Shown: positions 51,651 through 60,844, numbered from the stretch's first letter. The stretch is 64,000 nt of DNA from Streptomyces sp. NBC_00102 (GCF_026343115.1 NZ_JAPEMC010000001.1:6249846-6313845), one strand, 5' to 3'. Notes: a model not told the origin generated them from the letters alone. A program made the numbers and translations.

Positions 51651-54600
51651 ATGCACGTCAGACGCACAGTGGCGGCGGCCGGTCTGGTGGCGGCCGCGCT
51701 CATGCCGGTCACCGCCGCGAACGCGGCGGACCCGTCCCTGCCGGTCGCCGCACCGGGAACGCCCGCGCCCGCGCCTTCCACGCTCACGGTGCCGCTGCCC
51801 ACCGGCGACACCGTGACGGTCGAACGGTCCGGTGCCGAGATCCGCTCGACCACCGTCACCGCCGCGCCCGGCCGCGGGGACGTCACCTTCACCATCGATT
51901 CCTTCGGGTCCGACGATGTCCGCGTCGTGCCCGAGGACGCCGAACCGTTGCTCGCCGCCGGCCGGATCGACCCCCGCCTCTTCGACGTCAAGGCGTTGCT
52001 GGAGGCCGGATACGGCACGAAGGGCACCACTGCCGACCGGGCCGTGGGGATGATCGTCCAGCACGCCAAGGGATCCGGCGCCGCGGAGAAGGCCCGTGCG
52101 GCGGTGGGCGGCGTCGCCCGCCCCGGGCGCACGATCCCCCGCCTCGGACTGACGGCGCTCGACCCGCACGGCAGGGCCGACGCGGCGACCACCTGGAAGC
52201 GCCTCACCGCCGGCACCGGCCGCTCCCTCGCCGGCGGAGCCGGCAAGCTCTGGTTGGACGGCCGGATGCACGTCGCCCTCGACACGAGCGTCCCGCAGAT
52301 CAACGCCCCGCAGGCGTGGAGCGACGGCTACACCGGCAAGGGCGTCACGGTGGCCGTGCTCGACACCGGATTCGACTCCGACCACCCCGACCTCGCCGGC
52401 CGGGTGACGGTCTCGTCGAACTTCGTCGGCGGCGACAGCGCCGAGGACGACAACGGTCACGGCACACACGTCGCCTCCACCATCGCCGGGACGGACGCCA
52501 CCTACCGGGGCGTCGCTCCCGACGCCTCCCTCGCCGTGGGCAAGGTCTGCGACAGCACCGGCTCCTGCACCACCTCCGCGGTCCTCGCCGGCATCGACTG
52601 GGCGGTCAACACCGCGCACGCCGACATCGTCAACATGAGCCTCGGCGGCCCCGCGGACGAGACGGACCCCGCGATCGCGGTCATCAACGACCTGTCGGCG
52701 AGCACCGGCACCCTCTTCGTCGTCGCCGCGGGCAACGATGGCGAGTTCGGGACCGGTACGGTCGGCGCCCCCGCCATCGCGAACTCCGCGCTCGCCGTCG
52801 GCGCGGTCGACTCCCACGACGAACTCGCCCCGTTCTCCAGTCGAGGACCGCGTCCGAGCGACAACGCGGTGAAGCCCGACATCACGGCGCCCGGTGTCGA
52901 CATCGTCGCCGCGAAGGCGGGCGGCGGCCACACCTCCAAGAGCGGTACGTCGATGGCGACCCCGCACGTGGCAGGCTCCGCGGCGCTCGTCGCCCAGGCG
53001 CACCCCGACTGGAGCGGCGAGCAGATCAAGACGGCGCTCATGAACAGTGCCGAGCCGAACCCGAAGCGCTCGCCCTTCCAGCAGGGCACCGGCCGGGTCG
53101 ACGCGGGCCGCGCCGCCGGACAGACCGTCCTCGCCTCCCCGGCCAACCTGACGACGACGGCCGACTGGTCCGCCGGAGCGGGCAAGGACACCGAGCACAC
53201 CGTCACCTTCACCAACTCCGCAGACACCGCCACGACGCTCGCCCTGGCTCTGGAGAGACCGATGTCGCCCACCGCGCAGCCGGGCAACGCCGAACAGTTC
53301 TCGGTCGACCGCGACGAGGTCACCGTTCCCGCGCACTCCACCGCGACCGCGAACGTCACCACCCGCGCGACGACGCTGCCTCACGGCCCGTGGTCCGCGG
53401 TCCTGGTCGCCTCGCACGACGGCAAGCCCGTCACCCGTACGATCCTCGGCGTCGACAGCCCGGTCCCCACCCACCTGGTGACCCTTCACGCGGAGCAGCG
53501 GGACGGCACCGCGGCGACCGGATCCGCGATGATGGTCAACCGCTGGACCGGGGACCGGTACCCGGTGCGCATGACCGCGGGGACCGGGTCGGTGACCGTG
53601 CCCGAGGCCCAGTACTGGATCGGCATGTCCATCATCAGCGGTTCCGGTACGGAGCGCAGCACCACCATGGCCGCCGCCTCGGTCACGCCCGTCGCGGACA
53701 CCGCGGTCGACCTCGACGCCCGTACCGCCGTTCCCGTCGGTGCCGACGTCCACGACCCGAAGGCCCGCGCCACCGCCGTGCAGGCCGCACTCGCCGTGCC
53801 GGCCGGGACCGGGACGTACACGCTGAGCGTGGTCACCACCGGTCAACGCGCCGGTCAGTCGTTGTACGCGACGCCGTTCGACGACGCGGACGCGAAGTAC
53901 CGTACCTTCGCCGTCTTCGCGGCCGAGGGCGCGTCGTCGGCCGCCCCCAGCCCGTTCTTCTACCACGTGGCGCGCACCTGGACCCACGGTGTCCCGGACC
54001 GGCCCGCCTTCTCCGTCGCGCGCCGTGACCTGACCGACGTGAGCGTCCACTTCGACGCACAGGGCGTCCCCGCCGCGGGCACCGGTGGAGCCACCCCGGA
54101 CGACGACGTCCTGCTGCCGCTGTTCATCGACCAGTCGGTCCGTTTCCCCTCGACGGTGCGTGACTTCCGTACGGCGGGGGAGTGGCTCGACCGGGCCACG
54201 GTCGCGGGCCGTCAGTCCCTGGCGACCTCCGCGCAGACGTTCGGCCCCCATGCCCTGCGCCGCCTGGACTTCGCCGCCGCGGTGGTCGGACCGGCGCTCC
54301 CGGCCGCGCCCGCCTACCGGGTCGGCGACACCGTCGTCTGGGCCGGGACACCGTGGTTCGCCGACGGCGACGGCACCCGAGGAGGCACCGACTGGGGTGC
54401 GTCGGGCACCCTCGTCCTGGCCGCGGACGGCCGGAAGGTGAGCGAGTGGAGCGCCGTCGGCAGCGCCAAGAGCATCACGGTTCCGGCCGGGCCCGCCCGT
54501 TACACGCTCGGCGCGGACATCACCCGTGACCAGCCCTACGCCGCTCTGTCCACCCGGGTGCGGGCGGAGTGGACCTTCGCGTCGGACACCGACGCCGGCG

Positions 54601-54953
54601 CCGGAACCCTCCTGCCGCTCATGGCCGTCCGCTTCACCCCGTACGGTCTCGACGCCTCGGGCGGAGCCTCTCGGTTCGCCACGACCCGGGTCGACGTACA
54701 GGTCCAACGCGCACCGGGGGCCGTCGAAGCCACGGTCGGGCCCGTTCGGCTGGAGGTCAGCTGGGACGACGGCGCCACCTGGCGCCCTGCCGGACTCACC
54801 TCGGGCCACCACGGGGCGCCGGCGCACGCGGATCTGACCGCTCCCCCCGGTGCCTCGTACGCGACCCTGCGCGCCACGGTCGCGGCGAGCGACGGCAGTA
54901 CGGTCGAGCAGACCGTCACCCGGGCCTTCCAGGTCAACAAGTCCCGCCGGTAG
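51651..54953 (+). CDS. Secreted subtilase 3 (S8 peptidase)
   Basis: 1100 aa from the ATG at 51651 (GGGGG upstream; a start at 51573 would precede the signal peptide by 26 residues). Signal peptide VRRTVAAAGLVAAALMPVTA with cleavage near ANA-AD. S8 catalytic residues Asp238 (VAVLDTGFDSDHPDL), His270 (DNGHGTHVAST) and Ser434 (KSGTSMATPHVAGS). The rest is beta-rich, with an Fn3-like domain (about 500-600) and a segment LVTLHAEQRDGTAATGSAMM that parallels the equivalent part of subtilase 2. The overall layout is similar to subtilase 2, without the PA-like insert. The two look like diverged tandem duplicates. Confidence 0.94.
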   Translation: MHVRRTVAAAGLVAAALMPVTAANAADPSLPVAAPGTPAPAPSTLTVPLPTGDTVTVERSGAEIRSTTVTAAPGRGDVTFTIDSFGSDDVRVVPEDAEPLLAAGRIDPRLFDVKALLEAGYGTKGTTADRAVGMIVQHAKGSGAAEKARAAVGGVARPGRTIPRLGLTALDPHGRADAATTWKRLTAGTGRSLAGGAGKLWLDGRMHVALDTSVPQINAPQAWSDGYTGKGVTVAVLDTGFDSDHPDLAGRVTVSSNFVGGDSAEDDNGHGTHVASTIAGTDATYRGVAPDASLAVGKVCDSTGSCTTSAVLAGIDWAVNTAHADIVNMSLGGPADETDPAIAVINDLSASTGTLFVVAAGNDGEFGTGTVGAPAIANSALAVGAVDSHDELAPFSSRGPRPSDNAVKPDITAPGVDIVAAKAGGGHTSKSGTSMATPHVAGSAALVAQAHPDWSGEQIKTALMNSAEPNPKRSPFQQGTGRVDAGRAAGQTVLASPANLTTTADWSAGAGKDTEHTVTFTNSADTATTLALALERPMSPTAQPGNAEQFSVDRDEVTVPAHSTATANVTTRATTLPHGPWSAVLVASHDGKPVTRTILGVDSPVPTHLVTLHAEQRDGTAATGSAMMVNRWTGDRYPVRMTAGTGSVTVPEAQYWIGMSIISGSGTERSTTMAAASVTPVADTAVDLDARTAVPVGADVHDPKARATAVQAALAVPAGTGTYTLSVVTTGQRAGQSLYATPFDDADAKYRTFAVFAAEGASSAAPSPFFYHVARTWTHGVPDRPAFSVARRDLTDVSVHFDAQGVPAAGTGGATPDDDVLLPLFIDQSVRFPSTVRDFRTAGEWLDRATVAGRQSLATSAQTFGPHALRRLDFAAAVVGPALPAAPAYRVGDTVVWAGTPWFADGDGTRGGTDWGASGTLVLAADGRKVSEWSAVGSAKSITVPAGPARYTLGADITRDQPYAALSTRVRAEWTFASDTDAGAGTLLPLMAVRFTPYGLDASGGASRFATTRVDVQVQRAPGAVEATVGPVRLEVSWDDGATWRPAGLTSGHHGAPAHADLTAPPGASYATLRATVAASDGSTVEQTVTRAFQVNKSRR

Positions 54954-54964
54954 CACGGACACGA

Positions 54965-54997
54965 GCGGGCCGGCCCCCGGCGGAGGCGCCGGCCCGC
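54965..54997 (+). terminator. Terminator hairpin after subtilase 3
   Basis: GCGGGCCGGC and GCCGGCCCGC form a 10-bp perfect stem with a 13-nt loop, 12 bp after the stop. Confidence 0.7.
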
Positions 54998-55039
54998 CCC
55001 CCGGTCGGCGGGGGCCGGCGGGGCTTTGCCAGAGGTGGC

Positions 55040-55646
55040 GAGGACACGACATGGCGTAGGCGCACGCTGACCCTCACCAACGACGGCTCCTCCGCCCCGT
55101 ACACCATCGCGGAGAAGTCCGGCGCCTCCTGGCTGAAGGCAGCTCCGGCCTCCGGCACGCTGGGCGCGGGCGCACGACAGCAGGTCGTCCTGACCTTCGA
55201 CACGTCGGCGGCCAAGCCGGGCACGGTCTACACCGGGACCCTCGTGGTGACGTCGGAGAGCGCCCGCGGACCGACGCTCTCGCTTCCGGCGAAGCTGGTC
55301 GTACCGGCGTACCGGCAGGGTGTCGACGTAGGGACCGACACGCCGTCCGTCGACGCCCTCGGCGACACCTGGGCCGGGGAAAAGCCCTACGCGCAGGGCT
55401 CCTTCGGGTTCGTGGGCGACGACACCGTCCTCACCTACACCCGTAAGGACATCACCGGAGCCGCAACCTCCCAGGAGCAGCAACTGCTGCGCTCGGGCCG
55501 AGAGGGGGTCGCGGGGTATCGCTCTGACCAAGGTGTTCACCGTGAAGGTCACCGACGGCCGACTGGACATCGCGTTCAGGGCGGTCACCGGCACGCCCCT
55601 GGTCAACTCGGTCCGGGTGACGCAGCGCCCCGACCTGACGAGCTGA
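55040..55646 (+). pseudogene. Broken C-terminal remnant of a fourth secreted subtilase (BACON-like + malectin-like domains)
   Basis: No start or catalytic domain exists. From 55040 the frame reads an Ig/BACON-like domain (TLTNDGSSAPYTIAEKSGAS, then GTVYTGTLVVTSESARGPTL), followed by the opening of a malectin/carbohydrate-binding domain (VDVGTDTPSVDALGDTWAGE, QLLRSGREGV). Near 55505 the frame shifts, with probable loss of the middle of the domain, and the end reappears as IALTKVFTVKVTDGRLDIAF followed by TGTPLVNSVRVTQRP and a TGA at 55644-55646. Such double domains end many Streptomyces S8 proteases, so this is the tail of a lost gene. Confidence 0.75.
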
Positions 55647-56004
55647 CACACCGGCCGCTTTGGCGCCGCCCGCGGACGGGCCCGCAGGCGTACCAGACGT
55701 TCAGGCACGCTCACGGCCGCGAGCCCAACTGGCGGAATCTCATGACCCAGTACGCTGTCCACGCTCGCTTCGGCAGCGACGAGGCCGCCCTGTTCCGGCT
55801 GGTCCCATGAACCTCGGTCGGCCCGGGTCAGGCTGCCGGGGCGGCGCACACACGCGAGCCGCACAGGGCCACATCTAAGGCAAGATCGTGCTGACGGTGG
55901 TCTCGTGATCGCCGGACTCCGGCGGGCTCGACGCCAAGCGGTGACATCTGCGGATCTTCTGCCCCGGGAGTGCCGCTGCGCGGGGAGATCGCCGGGGACG
56001 GTCG
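55647..56004. other. Scarred intergenic DNA
   Basis: No intact gene. A short plus-strand piece (about 55677-55810: QAYQTFRHAHGREPNWRNLM) has the helical look of a tail found in some actinobacterial plasmid or replication proteins, but cannot be assigned. It may be another fragment left by rearrangement. Confidence 0.35.
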
Positions 56005-56210
56005 TCCGCCGGCCCCGACGGCCTGGACCGGGACCTCGCACCGGATCCCCACTCCCTCGCGCAACACCTGCACGCTGCCCGTCGGCGCAGCCCGGTCCGG
56101 CACCGGTAGCCGTCCGGGATGACGGCGACGTCGGAGGCTGCCGCCCGGGTAGCGGTGGAGCCGTTCGCTCCCACAGGTGCTCGGAGACAGGATCGACGGA
56201 CACCGGGAAG
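56005..56210 (-). mobile_element. Remnant of an IS5-type transposase N-terminus
   Basis: On the minus strand one frame gives VSVDPVSEHLWERTAPPLP, and a second frame continues with RRRRHPGRLPVPDRAAPTGS and QVLREGVGIRCEVPVQAVGA. These correspond to the start of IS5-family transposases (xLWxRIxPLLP, then RHPGRLPVPDRAALxGIVYVLREGVxWRDVPA). The frame change and loss of all catalytic residues show decay. Recognised from memory of the family. Confidence 0.65.
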
Positions 56211-56252
56211 GACCTTGGACCACCAGCTGACACGCCGGTCTCCTTCGGAGGC

Positions 56253-56456
56253 TCATCGGCCCTCTTCTGGCGCCGACCTCCTGTCGGCGAGGCGATCCTG
56301 GTCGGCGGCGCTGCCGGCACGAGCCTCTGTGCGGCGCCCCCGTGCCAGGTAGTCCCGGACGATCAACTCGACAGCTTCCTGAGGGCTCTTGGTGCCTGCC
56401 AACAGCATGACCTCAATGGCCAATTCGCTGTCCAGGCTGATGGTGACCTTCGCCAT
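56253..56456 (-). CDS. VapB-like antitoxin without a toxin partner
   Basis: 67 aa, starting MAKVTISLDSELAIEVMLLA after a strong GGAGGTG. The N-terminal strand and two helices (PQEAVELIVRDYLARGRRTE) match VapB/ribbon-helix-helix antitoxins of Streptomyces type II systems. The tail after residue 48 is highly charged. Its partner would normally follow on the same strand, often with a 4-nt overlap; here an ATGA overlap exists but leads into the IS5-type remnant, not into a PIN-domain toxin. It is therefore an orphan, possibly after loss of the toxin by insertion. Confidence 0.75.
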   Translation of the reverse strand: MAKVTISLDSELAIEVMLLAGTKSPQEAVELIVRDYLARGRRTEARAGSAADQDRLADRRSAPEEGR

Positions 56457-56585
56457 GACACCTCCTGAAGAGTTCCTGCGGGGCCCATTCAAGCCGCTGA
56501 CGGCCTGCGATGGGTAGGTTGCCCCGTCCAGGAAGGGGGGAGTCGGGACCCGGCCGGGGCAAACGACTCGTTCCGTGACGAGCTG

Positions 56586-57854
56586 TCATCGGAGCCGCTC
56601 CGCGACCGGGTGCGGTACTGGACTGCTGGTGCCCTGGTCCGCCGTCGGTTCCGGGGCCGGTTGTGGCCTGGCCGGGGTGGTGCAGCGGGCCCAGATCAGA
56701 AGGGTGAGGGGATAGACGGCGTAGCCGATGCGGGTTGCCGGAGACAGCAGAATGGCGATGGTGAGGCCGAGCGCGAGCCGGTGGGCGGCAGCCGCCGTGG
56801 TCGTCGGCGGCTGAACGATGAGCGATGCGGCCGTGGCTATGGCGCCGACGCCTATGAGAGCCACGGCGACGGCCTTGCCATGGGGCAGCACGGCGGACAG
56901 GAGGGCACCCAGGAGCGGGCTGGCGGCGGTCGAGGCGGTATCGCTCAGTCCGAAGGGGTAGAGCACCGCGTTGTCGAGGAAGGCGCGCGGATCGGCCAGG
57001 AGCGGCGGGACGACCGCCGACGCCGCCACGGCGACCGCCACTGCGGCCGTGGTCCTGGCGGCGCGTGATCCCTTGGTCGCGGCCAGGAGGGCGACGATGA
57101 CGGGTATGGCCGGCCACGCGGTCCACTTCAGAATGGCTGCCGCTCCCAGCGCCAGACCCGCACCCACGGAACGGCCCCGGTGCGCGTAGGCCAGGGCCAG
57201 AAGAACAAAGGCCACGACCACGGGATCGACCCCTCCGATGGCCAGCGGCAGCGCCACCACGGGGCAGGCCACGATCCATGCCGCCCCCGTCACCGCCGTG
57301 CGTCGGGCCCGGGGCCGTCCCTTGACCAGCACGGCCACGGCAGCGGCCAGCGCGGCGACGAACCCGGCCAGACTCCACAAGCGGGCGCTGGAGGACACCG
57401 TCTCGCCGAACAGCGCGTGGGGGAGCCCGAAGAGAGCCATGCCTGGCAGATAGGGGTTGAAGTCACGCACCGCGACAGGGTGCGAGAGGTAAGGGGTGCC
57501 GGTCTCCAGGAAGTGGTGGGCGGACCGTTCGACGACGCCGACCTCCATCTGCTGCAGGCCCACGGCAGTCAGCCATACCAGCGGAACCGCCAGCGCGCCG
57601 ACGACGCCGATCAGGGCCACCGCACGAGACCACTGGACACGGGAACCCAGCGACACCAGCGCGGCACAGGCATAGGCGACAGCAGCGGCAAGTCCCCAAC
57701 GGTGCTGCGATGTGTTCGATGCGGAAGCAAGCCCCACACCCAGGGCCATCAAGGAACTCGCCGCCAACGCCCACAGGTCCCACCGGCGGACAGCCATGCT
57801 GGAGCGACGACCCGGACGTCGACCGGAAACATCTGAAAATCGAGATATGTGCAT
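56586..57854 (-). CDS. GT87/DUF2029-type membrane glycosyltransferase
   Basis: 422 aa with about ten hydrophobic segments. Features of the polyprenol-phosphate-mannose-using GT-C superfamily are present: a first-loop region FNPYLPGMALFGLPHALFGE, LALAYAHRGRSVGAGLALGA and AAILKWTAWPAIPVIVALLA. The exact donor and acceptor cannot be read. The start is MHISRF at 57854 (AAGG upstream) or MAVRRW at 57797. It lies between an orphan antitoxin and the NB-ARC gene, with no glycan cluster around it. Confidence 0.75.
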   Translation of the reverse strand: MHISRFSDVSGRRPGRRSSMAVRRWDLWALAASSLMALGVGLASASNTSQHRWGLAAAVAYACAALVSLGSRVQWSRAVALIGVVGALAVPLVWLTAVGLQQMEVGVVERSAHHFLETGTPYLSHPVAVRDFNPYLPGMALFGLPHALFGETVSSSARLWSLAGFVAALAAAVAVLVKGRPRARRTAVTGAAWIVACPVVALPLAIGGVDPVVVAFVLLALAYAHRGRSVGAGLALGAAAILKWTAWPAIPVIVALLAATKGSRAARTTAAVAVAVAASAVVPPLLADPRAFLDNAVLYPFGLSDTASTAASPLLGALLSAVLPHGKAVAVALIGVGAIATAASLIVQPPTTTAAAAHRLALGLTIAILLSPATRIGYAVYPLTLLIWARCTTPARPQPAPEPTADQGTSSPVPHPVAERLR

Positions 57855-58195
57855 GTAAAGGGGCCTTGGCTAGAAAGTCGTCCGCACAAGTGAACAGACG
57901 CGCAGCAAGAGGTCGGATGCGCCGGCGAACCGGGCGCACGCTGCCGGGTGGCCGGCATGACGCCCCGCGCGACGTGAGGCGCGCTTCAGCGCGTGCTGAT
58001 CGGCGCCCCGGCGTCTTCCCCCTGTACAGGAAGCGCACGGGGGCCGCGCCCGACACGCCTCATCCAATCCAGTGCAGGTCGGGGGGACCAGGAAGTTCGA
58101 CCGGTGGATGGAGCGCCCCGCATACTTCTGCCGGTGAGAACTACCGGTAGGCATGCCGTTCCGGCCGGGCCACACGGACCAGGGGGACGACAGCT
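57855..58195. other. Divergent intergenic region, no gene seen
   Basis: 340 bp between the glycosyltransferase and the XRE-NB-ARC gene. It should hold both promoters. A partial dyad GAACTACCGGTAGGCATGCC around 58138-58157 was noticed; nothing else is supported. Confidence 0.4.
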
Positions 58196-60538
58196 GTGAG
58201 CGACAACAGGTTCGGCGAGCGGCTGCACGCACTGCGCACGGGAGCGGGCATCAGCCAGGAGCAGTTGGCGCAGCGGGCGGGGATCAGTGTGCGGGCGCTG
58301 TCGGACATGGAGCGCGGGCGGACGCGAGGGCCGCGGCAGCGCACGGTGGAAGCGTTGGTGGCGGCCTTGGGAGTGGATGGTGTTGTCGGCCACGAGCTGG
58401 AGGACGCTGCCCGGTCGGGTCGTCCGCGGAACCTCCGTGGGACGGGGCCCGGGGCGTCGGCCGGGACAGGGCCGGGCACGGGGTTGGCGGCTGCTCACGG
58501 GCTGGCGTTGCCGCGTGATCTTTGGGACTTCACCGCCCGCGGCCCCGCCCTGGCGGGGCTACGGGTCCTGGCCGAGCGCCTCGATCCCGCCCGACCGCCC
58601 GTCGCCGTGATCTGCGGGCAGCCCGGGCTGGGCAAGACCGCCTTCGCCGTGCACGCCGCCCATGCACTGGCTCCGCGTTTCCCGGACGGGCAGTACGCCG
58701 TCGACCTGCGCGGCATGGACCCGAAGCCCACACCGCCGCGCGAGGTGCTCGCGCGGCTCCTCCACGCGCTCGGTGTGGCCGAGACCGCTGTCCCGGCCGC
58801 CACCGATGAGCGCAGCGGTCTACTGCGCTCGGTGCTGCGCGAGCGCCGGGTGCTGCTCCTCCTGGACAACGCCGCCGACGAGGACCAGGTCCGCCCCCTA
58901 CTGCCCGGCCACGGACCCTGTCTGACCCTGGTCACCAGCCGCCGCTCGCTGGCCGGCCTGGAAGCCGTCCACCGCACGGAGCTGGCGCTGCTGCGCCGGG
59001 AGGAAGCGGTCGAACTCCTCACCCGCGTCATCGGGTCGGAGCGGGTCGAGCGGGAGACACAGGCCGCCCGCGACCTCGCGGAACTCTGTGGGTACTTGCC
59101 CTTGGCCATGCGCATCGCCGCCCAGCGCCTGGCCTCCCGGCCCAGTGAGACCCTGGCCAAACTCGTCACCCAGCTCACCGCACACGGGGGCCGCCTGGAC
59201 ACCCTGCAGGCAGGCTCCCTGCAGATACGGGCCGCCTTCGCCTTGTCCTACCGTCAGCTCGGCCCGGCCGCCCGCACCGTCTTCCGCCGCGCCTCACTCG
59301 CCTGCGGCCCCGACTTCAGCCCCACCACCGCGGCCCTCCTGGCAGGCATGACCCCGCGCCAGGCCGCCCGCTGCACCGAACAGCTGACCGACGCCGGACT
59401 GCTCCAGCCCCACCCCACCGCCGACCGCTACCGCTTCCACGACCTCCTGCGCCTGTTCGCCGCCGAACAACTGGCCGAGGAGGACGATCCCACGCAGATA
59501 ACCGCCGCCCAGGACCGGGCCGCCCACTGGATCATGCGCCGGGCCACCACCGCCGCACTGCGCTTCGACGCCGACCACCACCAGGACGCGCCCGAAGGCG
59601 ACCCCGACCCGGCCACCGCCCCCGCCGACCGCGAGCAGGCCCGGATCTGGCTGGAAGCCGAGCAGCCCCAGTGGCTCGCCGCCCTGGGCCGGGCCCAGGC
59701 GGCAGGCCGGCATCAGCAGGTCATCGACGCCGCCGAAGCGATGCACTGGTTCTCCGACGTGACCGCGCACTGGGAGCTGTGGGCAGAGGTGTTCCAGCGG
59801 GCCGTCGACTCCGCCCGCGCGCTCGGCAACAGGCGCGACGAGGCCGTCCACCTCAACTACCTCGCCTGGGCCCACAACTTCTGCCTCCACGACTACCCCG
59901 CCGCCCTGGCCGCCGCACAAGCCGCCCTGGCCGCGGCGTACGAGGCCGCGGACCAGCTCCAAGCCGGGTGGGCCCTGGGCTACGCGGCAGGAGCACTCCG
60001 CCGGCTCGGACGGACCGACGAATCAATCGTCCGGCTACGCGAAGCAGCTACCCACCTCAGGGACCACACGGACGCGCAAGTCCGCCTCGCCGAACTCACC
60101 ATTCTCAATACCCTGGGCCAGCACCTGCGCCATGCCGACCGTGCCGACGAGGCCCTGGTCATCCACCGGCGCAGCGAAGCCCTCTGCCTCGCCGGAGTGC
60201 CGGGAACACCCCACGACCTCGTTGCCTCTTATCTGGCGCAGACCCGCCATAACCTCGGCAGCGATCTCATGGCCCTGGGACAATGGGGCCAGGCCGAGCC
60301 CCTTTTGCGTGCCGCCCTGGCCCACTGGGAAGCAGGCCGGATGCCTGCCTGGAGCGAACCCGTCCGCCTCGACCTCGGCATCACCCTGCGCCACCTCAAC
60401 CGCCACCACGAAGCCCACGCGACGCTGACCACGGCGCACCGCACCCTCGTCGGGCTGAACAATCCCCGCCGGCGCGAAGCCGCCGACGAACTGCGCCACG
60501 TCACCGCAGGGTTCACCACCACCCGGCCGACCGGCTGA
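58196..60538 (+). CDS. XRE-NB-ARC-TPR STAND regulator
   Basis: 780 aa. N-terminal Cro/CI-type HTH (about 5-60: FGERLHALRTGAGISQEQLA, then QRAGISVRALSDMERGRTRG), a Gly/Ala-rich linker, an NB-ARC ATPase with Walker A GQPGLGKTAF (about 140), Walker B RVLLLLDNAADEDQ, sensor TLVTSRRSLAGLEAV and the GLPL-like GYLPLAMRIAAQ, and C-terminal TPR repeats from about 520. GTG start with GGGGGA upstream. Such proteins are ligand- or partner-gated switches in Streptomyces; most are regulators, some STAND proteins act in defence. There is no obvious target gene downstream. Confidence 0.92.
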   Translation: MSDNRFGERLHALRTGAGISQEQLAQRAGISVRALSDMERGRTRGPRQRTVEALVAALGVDGVVGHELEDAARSGRPRNLRGTGPGASAGTGPGTGLAAAHGLALPRDLWDFTARGPALAGLRVLAERLDPARPPVAVICGQPGLGKTAFAVHAAHALAPRFPDGQYAVDLRGMDPKPTPPREVLARLLHALGVAETAVPAATDERSGLLRSVLRERRVLLLLDNAADEDQVRPLLPGHGPCLTLVTSRRSLAGLEAVHRTELALLRREEAVELLTRVIGSERVERETQAARDLAELCGYLPLAMRIAAQRLASRPSETLAKLVTQLTAHGGRLDTLQAGSLQIRAAFALSYRQLGPAARTVFRRASLACGPDFSPTTAALLAGMTPRQAARCTEQLTDAGLLQPHPTADRYRFHDLLRLFAAEQLAEEDDPTQITAAQDRAAHWIMRRATTAALRFDADHHQDAPEGDPDPATAPADREQARIWLEAEQPQWLAALGRAQAAGRHQQVIDAAEAMHWFSDVTAHWELWAEVFQRAVDSARALGNRRDEAVHLNYLAWAHNFCLHDYPAALAAAQAALAAAYEAADQLQAGWALGYAAGALRRLGRTDESIVRLREAATHLRDHTDAQVRLAELTILNTLGQHLRHADRADEALVIHRRSEALCLAGVPGTPHDLVASYLAQTRHNLGSDLMALGQWGQAEPLLRAALAHWEAGRMPAWSEPVRLDLGITLRHLNRHHEAHATLTTAHRTLVGLNNPRRREAADELRHVTAGFTTTRPTG

Positions 60539-60658
60539 GACGCCTCGTTCCCCGATGCGACCGCCGCCCGCGTCGTGGAACCGGTGCCCCCTGCGCATGC
60601 AGGTTGGCCGAGGTCCGGTGCCCCAACCACCGCGCGGACCAGACGAGGTACAAAGAAC

Positions 60659-60814
60659 GTGAACACCACCAAGCGGCACTACGTGAAGCCTGGGGTGGAG
60701 GACCTGCGCGCCGCCGCCACGTGGGACGGGCTCCACGGGCGTCCGGCCGGGCGGCCGGCGGCGGGGCCTCCCGGACGAAGGGCCGCAACCGGTAGAGCCG
60801 CCCCGGTTCTGTGA
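60659..60814 (+). CDS. 51-codon ORF with a leader-peptide-like N-terminus
   Basis: GTG at 60659, with GAGGT about 10 nt upstream. It reads MNTTKRHYVKPGVEDLRAAA, then a TWDG step and a Pro/Arg/Gly-rich tail. The YxxP...T spacing is similar to lasso-peptide leaders (YxxPxLxxxGxxxxxT), but the expected Gly is Arg, the possible core lacks Asp/Glu at ring positions 7-9, and no B or C protein is nearby. It could be an inactive precursor, an unrelated small protein, or noise. Confidence 0.35.
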   Translation: MNTTKRHYVKPGVEDLRAAATWDGLHGRPAGRPAAGPPGRRAATGRAAPVL

Positions 60815-60844
60815 GAGATCGTGAGAGATGAGGGGGTCGGGCGG

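Noticed and set aside
51594..55052. Minus-strand open frame opposite subtilase 3
   Set aside because: Same reason: shadow of a verified secreted protease gene, rich in Gly/Arg/Val repeats without a fold.
55828..56256. Minus-strand frame with ATGA overlap after the VapB-like gene as a toxin
   Set aside because: Its readable part matches an IS5-type transposase N-terminus, not a PIN or RelE fold, and the match crosses frames.
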